Under the pieces are notes generated by a model, which saw only the letters and a program-made list of their open reading frames with translations, was not told the origin of the DNA and made no database searches. Both the position numbers and the translations under genes were made by a program. Shown in pieces: positions 12,201 to 24,200 of a stretch of 64,000 bases of DNA. The stretch is from positions 25,248,455 through 25,312,454 of the forward strand of contig CAIIXF020000002.1 in NCBI GenBank assembly GCA_903813345.2. Direction: 5' to 3'. The DNA is from Owenia fusiformis. Lineage: Eukaryota; Annelida; Polychaeta; Sabellida; Oweniidae. Each line of letters opens with the position of its first letter. Within the stretch, counting starts at the first letter, position 1.

Positions 12201-15200
12201 TTCGTGCTTTTCTTGCAGTGCAAAATGTTCCAAGTCAACCAAACCGTATATGGCCCAATACAATGTCTGTATAATTTGAAATAGGCTGAAAGTAAACAAA
12301 TAAAAATAAGCGAATTAATGCGTGACGATATATATGTGACCTACCGTTATATGGTTGTAGGAATTTGACATCATCGATATCAGCATACTTAGAAGAACAA
12401 CGATAGCAATGGCGCTATAAACGCCAAACATCAGCTTCCCCAACAGTTCAGTGAATACATGTTCTTCCTGTAGCTCGAAATGCTCAAGGTCTATAAGCCC
12501 GTATATTGCCCAATAAAGTGTCTGCATAATTTCAAATAAGCTGGAAAGAAACACGTAAAGCGTCAAACACAATGCAATAACAGGTGCAGGTACTAACTTT
12601 GCTATGAAAAGTGGTACGACAAGTGTCACAAACAGTGGTTTTGGATGCAAGATGGACGCACATATTGAGGGTGTTACAGAAAGTGGGTGGCAAGAAATAT
12701 TCTTTTAAACTTGTACATAAAAGTTGCACAGCAACGCAACTACAATTGATAGTTCCAAGAGAGAAATGTTTAAACCGATGTTTTACAGAACTCCGGCTTT
12801 TATATTTAAAGACAATAATTGAAGCCCATTACAGAAAAATTAGATAATGTTAAATAGAAAATGGCGCAGCATTTTAACTTCTTCTGGTAATCCCCAGAAT
12901 ACAATGTTTACTCTTACATTTTTCAGAACTATGGCTTTTTCAATGTATGGCAATTGAATCCATTAAAATCAGATTCAATAATTGACGTGTTTGCAGGAGA
13001 ATTTGATTTTAAATGCTTTTACAATCGATTTGATTAACTCTGCTTTCTGACTAAAATCAAAACTGTATTATTGTTTCATGAAAGTGATATCATTTATGTT
13101 TCCTGAATAAATTCATTAGGGAGTTAGTGTGTGTTGTATGTTAGTATAAGAAGTGATATGATATATGATATAACGATCGTAGCCAAGTATGTTTTTAGTA
13201 TTTCGTCTGTAAAATGCCTTAACATGACATAACATCCTATTCCAAGATCGGCTTTACAAAGTAGAATATTGATTAGTGATAATAGTAAAGACTAGATTGT
13301 AACTATTTTCAAACACCAGAGGTAAAGCAGATACGAGATTTGTTTGAAATAAGATGTGCATCTTGTAACAAGTAAAATATTTCCAAGAACATGTAAAATG
13401 TAGGCTATAAAAGGGTGATTTATGATACCGAAGCCACAGTACCGGATTGAAAGACGCTTTTTTCACAGCAGTCCAGCGCCAAAATGAGGAACAATTGGTG
13501 GTCATGTTCTCCACGTTTGTCAAGATAATTCAAAAAAATATATTTATACGTTAAAATAATGTCCATATAATGTAAAAGAGATTACTCTGTATTCGTAGAT
13601 ATATGTTGAATCGTTGACCAGTTGTATTTTAGTTGTAACAGTAGCAGCATTTTGATTTTCACTTTCAAAGCTGCCAAGGTAAATTGACTGTATACATTTG
13701 AATATGAAAACGGGAGTAATCTCTTCGTGACAGATTATCTTTAAATATCTGGAATTTTCGGTTTTCCCTATAAACGGGTCGGTTGCAATCCAGTGGCTAG
13801 TGCTTCGAAATCATAAATCACCGTGATATGACAATGTACGTGTTACATTCAATACACCCTTTTGCCCCACTGGCTGAAACAGAAAAAGATTCCGCGCAGG
13901 AAACCCATTTTGGATATTCAAGGCCCATTTTTGATAATCTGGCCTAAAAGACCCAGAAGGCCAAGTTATTCCCAAAAAAAACTAATAATTGAGGCCCTAC
14001 AAAATGCTTCGACCCAAATATTTATCCCCATAGTTTCATTACATTTGGTAGTGTACATTGTGCCAAACTTACCCAAATTTTCCTATATTTAAACTCTCTG
14101 TATTTTACTAACCAACCGCTACTCTCAAATCCAATAGAGGTTGTCATTTTTGAATCTAGATATGTGCTGGGTATCTGGGGCAAGTGCATGAGATATATAT
14201 TACGCATGCGGGATAAGCAAAGAGCGTTGATATTTTACATTAGCACGGGCATATATACCTAATATACATTTAATATGTTTACACACATATTATTAAAATT
14301 ACTTCATAAAAATGTAGATCAAATTTTAGAATATGTACAAGTAAAAGTATTAGGTATTTCTAATGGGTATTTTGAGACATATCTCATCAAGGTAATAAAT
14401 CCATTCAAAGATAATAAAGTTATTTAATACTTACTCTAATAAAGCTTTATACTTTTGATCAATACACATTTGCTTTTGTATATTTTCTGGTTGCTGACAT
14501 TCGTCTTGTCTAGTGACGCTATAATACCAGTAAAGTTGGTTGATCCCACATGCAAATGCAAATAACACCAGAGTAAATACGAATGCAAACTTCAATATGT
14601 CGACCACCATTCGTCCAAGCGATATTTGCAATGGCCCAAGATGTGGGTTAACTGTGAAAATGTATATGAGTTTAAGTGAACTGAATATATTTGCTGTGGC
14701 AAATAGTCCCTCTGCTATTAGGTTTGGATCATAGGCATCCCATTCCTTGCGAGGTAGATTAGCTGTTTCTAGACCAATTGCTTTCTCTTGTTCTACCTGG
14801 AATATGAAAAGTATGGGATTAAGATTAAAAGTGTAAATAAATTGTTAGCTGTCTCAGTATATGATGCTTTTCTTATAAAGCAACTCCGGGAAGCCACATA
14901 CTTGAGTTGTTGTCCATGGTATTAAAATCATTTATTTTCCCAAGTTGAATAAACGATATATTATATAATAAAGGTATAAAGGCACTTTGTAAAAGTTGAG
15001 AAATATTTCAATATTCACATGTTATACTGGATAATACAAGGGCCGATCAAAAAGTTTCTTACCGTTGGCTCTAGATTTTATAATAAGAGGAGTTGGATGC
15101 TCAAACTTTTACATAAGACAGGGTAGTAAGTTTGCTTGAGACTGTCTGAGTTTCATTTAAATTGGTTCATTGGTAGTGACACAGAGTCAATACGTATTTT

Positions 15201-18200
15201 CAATGATTGAATTAGGTGGAGCAGCGTTTTTTTGTAAAAAATTGTGCTAAGCTGCAGTTTTGGAAATTTCTAACACTAAGTAGTGTCATCTGTCAACAGA
15301 CTGTAGTTTAATCATGTTTAATTAGTTTTTCTGCTAATATTCATTCTCATTCAAAATATTCAACCCCAGTTGCCATGCACAATTCCTATATCTGTCCACT
15401 CGATCCAAAAACACATGTTTAAGGCCTTTCGTATGAGAGGTTTGAAAGAATGTCGGTAAATTTCCAGAACCACAACTCAGCAGATATTTTATATATAACG
15501 CTGCTCCACCTAACTTTGTCATTGAAAATATGAATTGATTTTGTGTCACTACCAATAAACCAATTTATATGAAACTCGTACAGTTTCAAGCAAACTGACT
15601 ATCCTGTCTCAAGTTAAAGTTTGAGCTTCCAACTCCTCTTATTATAAAATTGAGAGCCAACGGTAAGAAACTTTTTGATCGGCCCTTGTATTAAGATATT
15701 TGCAGTTATCACTGAGCACTATAAAACGCACAAATACAGATTGAACATTTACTATGTTTGTATCAGAAGTCTAGACCCTATATTTGTCCTGAAACTTGAC
15801 ACGTTAATGCAGAAACATGAAGTTGTCTTTGAATTTTTCCAAATGTATTTGTTTTGTATTTGATTCATTGCAACCTTAAGCGAGAATGCTTTTATCAGTT
15901 ATGTTTGAATGTTTAACCTAATTTTGTTTATAGATTTATTTGAAACTGAAGCATCCATTGGTAGGCTATTAAAAATAATTGTATATATTATGACTTTTAT
16001 TATGAAAAAATGTACAATGATGTATCATAATATTTCCTTTTTACATCAGTGTGGTAAGTTTTATGACAAGATTTTCATTTTTCTAGATTAAGATACAAAC
16101 AGTCATAACCTTTAAGAACGACCTACGTTGTATATATGCTAACGTATTGGATCGATAATGTGACAACAACAAATTAATACCATGTGTAATATATACATAT
16201 AAAAACAACGTCCACGTGTGAGATGCATTATGAATTTTCCTATGAAACACATCCTAAATAATTCAGTGTAACGGGTTTATTACTACAGATTGGGGCAATA
16301 AATCTGATCAAACAGTCGTGACTAAGGGGTTCTATCATGAACTGCAATTCAACTACTGCAAAATCACAAGATTCTGATCAATGCTATGAACTCGCAAGAT
16401 GTTCCCTAAATATAAAAAGCGTTGGTGGTTGTTTCAAAACGTGTTGTAAAGCCTAATTTGCTAACATATAGGTTGAACTTAATTGGAAAACAATGTACAA
16501 CAATTGATGATCATAGTTTTTGTATTTGTTATGCCTTAACGTATCTGAGTATACCATTATTTTGAAACTAAGTTCATCCCATTTTTTTGTCAAAATGGTA
16601 TTATGTTAAGCAAATGCTGTCTACTAGTCAAATAGAATACACACGGGTACGTCCCACCAATTTATATGAGAAACGTTGAAATATGCTGCTAACTCTTGAG
16701 CGCGTTCTTGTTGCACCTATAAATTCAAATTTCTTTCAAAGTCTAATCCAACTTATATTATTCAATTTTAATAGCATATGTCCATATAGTTATTCATTAT
16801 AACCCATGCATGTGTGTAAAATTGATATAATATGTCGTACAGGAAAATTAATCTTATCGATCAAAAAATAAAAATGAAGTGTCAAAATGTTTGAACTGGT
16901 ATTGTACAAATTGGGTATGACAAAGACGCCAAAATAAGTCACTTGTATGTTTGGACACTAGGTCTATAAATACTATTAATACACTATCCACTATTGTATC
17001 GCAATGAATAGATTACATTGAAACTTGCTAAGCAATAAATCTCATTAAAAATAGATGGCACAATTTGATGAAAATCATCGCTCATAATTCTTACTAAGAA
17101 AGTTACACGAATATTAATACAATACTTACATTCACGATCAAACATTTTATAAACAGAGTATTGGATGAATTCACAGAATATGTAATACCTTAGTATTGAA
17201 CATTAAACATATACATAAATATAAATAAGCTTCCTATTGATTAGTAAATCTAACATCGTTAGTCAATATTTTGCATTAAGATTGATTACTTCATTTTTTT
17301 TAAATGTATAATCTATTCTAAAATGTACCTTGATATATGCAACAGCTCTCAATGCTATAGTTGCGAGATAGAGAGAGTTTGTAATGAAATCCAGTATGTT
17401 CCACATATCATGGATATATGCCCTGGCCCCCTCGTCCCACAGTTGCTTGACCTCGGCCCATATCAGTCCTAAAATGTAACATATTCACTGTTATTACTTT
17501 GAAATAATTTGTAATATAATCATAATATATATTATCTGTTCAATCTGATAATATGTACCTATACATTTTTTTTGGGGGGGGGGGGCTAGTGACTAGTGAG
17601 ACTAGTTTTGGGAGACATACTCATTTTTTCAGTATTGTACTGAATAAAGGCACTGAATTCCCTAAGATGGTTGACTGAGACACATTGGCATGTTTGAATT
17701 GAATATTATGTAATGCGCTATATATTCACATAAGTTGTTCTAGAACACATATTAATCATGAACATTCACAGGCACTTTGGACTGTCAGAATATTCTGTTT
17801 AATATAGAAAGTCAAATGAATTAAAGAATAATTTCCGTTTTGAATGAAGGCTGAAGTATTTATACTAATTAATTTTCAAAGAGTTATTCTGGTTGAAAAA
17901 TATTGACTCGAAATCCTATTCAATATGAAAGAGTGTATTAACCAGAAATAAAATTGCAATGTATCCTTTGATGTTAATTAAACATAGGGAATAAGTGGAT
18001 AATTGGGTATATATCACCGCTAATAGCTCCAATAGTATTATATCTCTGTTTAATAGGCATCTCAAGTGATCGTCAATACACTATGGATTGCCTATTCAAT
18101 ACAAAGTCCACAATTATGTTGAACAGCAATTCTGCGTTTTCTTATTAGCGCAAATCTTCATAATATGAATACTTTCCCCTTCTGTTCATTTTATTTACAG

Positions 18201-21200
18201 GTACATGGTTTGCCGATGAACACTTACCCTTTCTGCTTATTTTATTTACAGGTATGTGTGGCTGGGCTATAAATTCTTAGCTTTTCTGTTCATTTAGTTC
18301 ATAAGTCTATAATTTGGCTTCATAAGAATGGTTAATGTACAATCAGAACTTACATGTCTTAAACACTAATATAGCCTTGTATGTGTCTATAAAACCCCAC
18401 AAATAACCATGTTTATAATTCAAATAATTATGTCGGTCAAATCATGATGTTGACACCGGAAGTAGAAAAATGTGTATTTAGAAGCTTCTCCGACCTATAC
18501 TCAGCTCTAATATATAGTAATAAGACTCTTCTCGGTTATAAGGGTGTGGCTTTACCTGCTACATAGGCCATTATGATCCATTCGATAACAGTAGGTGGAG
18601 CACCCCTTATTTCACTTTTCATGCGATCCGTATCCATCATTAGAGTAAGACTCGCAATTCTCTGGGACGCTAATATCAAAAATCCTGAAAGAATACAAGG
18701 TATTATATCAATACAAATATTCCAAAATCTGAATTATTCAGTTACATTCAATTTGAAGTATATGGTTAATAAGAATATTCAAATCAAACTTGGGAGGTTC
18801 GGGTACACGGAAAATGTGGCATGGTTTACTGGATTTGTCAATCTTTTATTTCTATGGTGAGAAATGGCAACATGTTTTGCGGGATACAACTGGTAATTGA
18901 TTCTCATTTTAGAATGGTCGGGAAATTACTATGGATATAATATTTCAAACCTCTCAGTAGACTTAAAATATGAATTCAAAAGTTTCTTTTGTCAATGACA
19001 TAATATGGTCGATTCACTCTAAAACATAGCGAAATAATTTTATAGGCCACTGCTTTTATCCCTGAAACAATAAACCAATAGGATGCGTAACCTAACCTCT
19101 CTTTCATTTATTTAATTAGAAATCCTACCTAGGAAAGACATGTAGGATGCACTATGACAAATAAACTTGATGAAGGGTCTTCGTATAAGTCGCCCAAAAC
19201 ACCCCTTGGGTGCCATGATGTAGAGCAATGATAAGAATGGGAAATTAAACGCAACGACCATCGTGCAGATTAATTTGAATGCAGTCGGACGTCTCCTGAA
19301 TCCTGGTAATCCTTCATACCACAGAGATGCCAAAAGCTGCTGGCAATTAGGATGCGATACAAACTGCAATAAAAGGTTGAAATTACATTTCATTAAAGTG
19401 AGATACATTCTCAAACCTGCGTTGAGATCTATATTATTTTGTTTCATCACTATGACGGTGTTTGGAACATCGAGTTTGGTGTTACTCTCATTGATTTCTG
19501 ATATGTTTATTACATACAAGGTCTCGGGAGATAACGCTGTGTCACATACCTTTTTTTGTTTAAATTTGATAGCAAGTTTAAGTCGTGACAAGGCCATGTG
19601 GTCACTATCTGCATTAGCAGGGCCATCTGTATCGTGGTTGAGAATAATTTTCAGCTCTGCTGATCCACGTGTTTGATCCAGAAGAGCTACTGCAAATTCT
19701 TGGCATTTCTTAGAGAGCGTTTCGTAATCATCTTTAAACTCATTTTCAAAACGGCTCAACCGTTTCAACTCCCAACTCAACTCAAACGTGGTCAGTATCG
19801 GGTCCTTGCTAGAAAGTGCGACTAGAGAAGGGCTGGCTAAGGCACGATAAGCGTTGATCCTAGACCGGGAATGGTTGAGGCTGTCTTCTTCGGAGCTTTT
19901 CTTACAATCTTTACAACTGCACCTGACATCATGTGGTTTCGGTATCACCTCCCCACGGTCCAAGAGTATCTTAATGATTTCATAGTTATCCCTGTGTGCA
20001 GCCAAAATTATTGGAGTTATATCTGGCGTAAATGAACTGGATGGAGTACCACCAAGAAAGCCCTAGTGAAATAGAATATAACATCATCTAGATAAGTGAG
20101 AACAAAATGCAAACAACGATAGCTTTTGCATAGAAAAGATATACAGATATGTAAAAGTAGCTAGTTTAAAACGAAACATGAAAATATCTAAAAATGTCAG
20201 TTATTTGGTTACAAAGACAAAGGCCTGGGTTGTAATTGTAAAACTGTTAAACAATGAAACGTTAAACAACTTTTAATTAATAAAAGAGTGTTCAAATTTT
20301 ATTATTGAAAGGTGTCTGACAAGGTGTTTCATGAGGGAATTTAACTAAGTTCCTTCCTCGACATTTCGTACAGATTGCCTCGGTTAAATAAAAATAATCT
20401 ATTCTTCAGAAAACTTTGGTGAAATTGTATGTAAATATTTCAAGAGAACAATGGTTGACCGCAATAATGCAGGAACAATTTTACTCGAAGTAATAAATGA
20501 ACGTTTGATTAGCTTGTATTACGGATGTTATACTTAATTCGTGATCATGAAGAACAACTTGATTAATGTCATCAAAATGATTAATGTGTTTGAAATTGAC
20601 ATGCATATAACCCTTATTCTATTTTACAAGCATACATCACTGCAAAGGAGCTCGATAGGAGTTTATTTGAATTGTTAGTCCTGTAAAGTAAGTGCCATGG
20701 CAACGAATTAAAGGGATGATGTAGATTCATGAGAAAATACATATCCAACGATAATAACAAGGCAACAGCAAAAGAATGTAGGAAATAGCATTGAGTATCG
20801 TATTGTACACAGTCCATCAATATATATGTGCAATATTGTTATTAGGACACTAACAATTTCTTTAGATGTTTGTGAACATAATTGCCTTATTTTTCATCAA
20901 AATAGTTCATTCAAGCATTGCAAAGGTGCACTGAAGAATATCCATTCATAAATTTCAAGCAGTTGTGTTCTGAGATGCAAAGATGATTCAAAATCTAGAA
21001 TTCGTCATGTTGAATAATATTGTTATTATAATCTGGTGTTATCAAGATCTTGTCATGTCTCGCATGTTGATTTCGGGCATGTAACAGTACATGCAAATAG
21101 TACAAAAACATATAGTTCCATATAGATATACTAATGCATCAAGAGAATTTTAATACAACACTACTAGACTGCAGATAGGATCAAAGTTGTAAAATTGTTA

Positions 21201-24200
21201 CTTGTGTTAACAATGGTCATGTGATCAGGTATCTACATATATTTCACGAACATGTACATGACATTTATCACTCTTGCGAAACCGGTAACATTAGTTAAGA
21301 GCACTGATTAATAATAAGACCATGTGATAGCAAGCCTAAAAGTAGAAACTTCAATCTAATGTTCTCAGTAAATCACAGTACTACCCTGTGCTCAAATGGA
21401 TATTCAATGTATTACCAGTTTAGCAGAAGTGATGAATATACCCACCTCGCTATCAATCAATGGTTGTGGTGTTGGGATGGGAACGACCTATCATACAATA
21501 AAATGTTACGACGTGTATATAAATGTATTTATAGATGCATTTATTTATGAATATCCTTATACACTGTCATCATACAAACAATCATAAAATGGCACACACA
21601 ATACTTAATCTACAAGGGGTCTACTCTGGGTAACACATATTAACTAATCTGACATAGATGCAGTATTCTATCAGTTGGTTAATTCGAGTCTGATGCGTAA
21701 TAGCATGGATCATATATATATTTACACCTGTTAGATATTATTTCCTGCCTAAGCATTAATGACTGAGTAGAAAACGTATTACTTATGATATGTATTTCAA
21801 GTGTTTCTAAAATAACATAATATACATTTTTACGTAGGTGTTTGATTGATCATGATATCTCGGGTAAAACTATGATTTACGCAGTCCACGCTAGTATTTC
21901 TTATATGAAAGCAATATCTCATATTCAAGCAATGTGAGCACTGATTCACTCCCCATTAGCGTGATACATTAGCTAATCAAAATTATTTATCATTATGAAT
22001 AGATTTTCAGTGTTGAAATAAAAAATGTCCCGTCACATTAGCTTCACATTACAATTAAACTTATTTTTGGGTTGTCTTCAAATTTTTATATTTCATACAT
22101 GTCGTGTCAGATAATTGCTATTTACAAGAAGGTAATTTCATTGACTTGAGAAAAACCTATTAAATATATCTTAACAATGTGAATGAAAAAAATGAAGTAA
22201 CAATTTGTAACAAGTTGCTTTTGTCTTGCCAATAGGATGAATTAATTTTGTATCCATACGATGTTAACAAGTACTTTAATATGTGCCGTTATATATTAGT
22301 GTCTGTAAAATGATTCACACTGACAGAAAGTTTATATTCTTTGTTACGATATAAATCTTTCATATTTTTGGTATACTACGTGACAATAATGAGCAGGCAT
22401 ATAGACACTACATAATTATTAAGATGCTTGAATTTTGCACTCAATATATGTAATAAGAAACATTTTCACCTATATAAAAATACAAAGTCTGAGTTCAGAG
22501 CATAATCATATATGAAGATGCAAGTTTCAAAATCCTAAGATTATTATACATACAGTGTGTCCAAAAACAGGACCAAAAAGTTGATTAACTAGGTCAATCT
22601 CACATATTCTGCCCTGATATATCCATATCAAACGATTGATGATAATCTGCCTATTTTGTCAAAAAGTACAGTACCTTACAAAACATGCCCCAATCGCCCC
22701 CCCCCCTCACTCTTCATATTCAATTGTACATAAAATTGTGCATGGAATTTCAAGGCAGAATACGTCAAATTGACAGATTTAATCAATCTTTTCTTCGGTC
22801 CTGTTTTAGACACCCTGTGCATTTGTAAAACACACAACAAAAAGGCGAACAAAAAACGCCTCAGATCAAATCAATCCAGTCAAAATACTTGCCTCGTCGT
22901 CTTCGCTGATTACCTGAAGACAACAGATAAAGCACATAAGGTGATGTCTGCTACAAATGCACATAATCATTCCATATACAAGTAGAATAACAGTTGACAG
23001 TCAGAAGTAAGCGATACTGTTCAGAATGTGGGGTGTACACGTGGCCTTGTACGCAGGTACGCACATAATCATTCCATATACAAGTAGTATAACAGTTGAC
23101 AGTCAGAAGTAAGCGATACTGTTCAGAATGTGAGGTGTACACGTGGCCTTGTACGCAGGTACGCACATAATCATTCCATATACAAGTAGTATAACAGTTG
23201 ACAGTCAGAAGTAAGCGATACTGTTCAGAATGTGGGGTGTACACGTGGCCTTGTACGCAGGTACAGAATACTACTTAGAATGAAGTTTAGCAGAATATGC
23301 ACTACAATGCATGGTTTAAGTGAACATAGTTCAGGATTTTACAAATGGATGAGATAAAGCAGTGCATACCAAACATTGTAATGCGAAATATACTGCAATA
23401 TATAGTTTAATACATCATTAGTGCATATCAAGGTATAGTTGCTAATACAAAGAATAGCATAAATATGAAAGAGTATATGCATAGTATATCAATGAATAGT
23501 ATACCCCCATTTTGCATTTTATTTCACGTATTTCCACGTATTGAATGGAACAGTATCATAAAAGAGTTCGTGAGCGTTATGGTAATGCTGGATATGGTTT
23601 CGAATACTATTCATGCATAGTAATATAATAATATAAAAAGAACAATCGATGCAGTTCATGGAACATATTTAGTCATCACACTGTATATAGAACATCGTAT
23701 CAATAAATAAGTAATATAGTAAAAAGCATACTGTAAGTATAATATATATAAAGCAAAATGATAAGCATGTACCATATACAATACAATGCAGTGGCGTATT
23801 AGATAAATAGGTCGCCTTTCATTACTACATAATCATATAAATAAAATGAATAGGAGGAAGCGAAAAACAGAAGTAAACATTAAGGTATTCACGATCCAAT
23901 TTTCCTTTCAATAGAAGCAAGTTATATATTACAATACTAGAGTAAAGCTAAAGCATTTTCTATAGGCCTTATAATCAGCATCATCAATTACTTTGCGTAT
24001 AAAACATTCAATATTACAATACATAGATATAAACACAAACAACAATCGATATTGACATAGGTGTACAAGCTAGGTAATGGACGAAAACATAAAAATGCTT
24101 TATCGATAAAATTAACCAGAAACCCAATACTAAAATAAAGAAATAAAAGATTACTCGAAAAAACATAATATAAATTTCAATCATCTTAGGATGTCTCGAT

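Noticed and set aside
12315-12650. 111-residue frame starting upstream of pore exon A
   Set aside because: The residues before LFEIMQ lie in the intron, upstream of a good CTTTCCAG acceptor, and have no family similarity.
19112-20005. Single 894-nt open frame taken as one exon
   Set aside because: The family alignment breaks exactly at a GTATGT donor and resumes at a TTGCAG acceptor. The 186 nt between are better read as an intron.
22951-23244. 97-residue minus-strand repeat protein
   Set aside because: Produced by a 102-bp tandem repeat in an intron on the same strand as TRPC. No sign of a gene.
22951-23263. CRISPR-like array
   Set aside because: Repeats are contiguous, with no unique spacers, in an animal gene intron.
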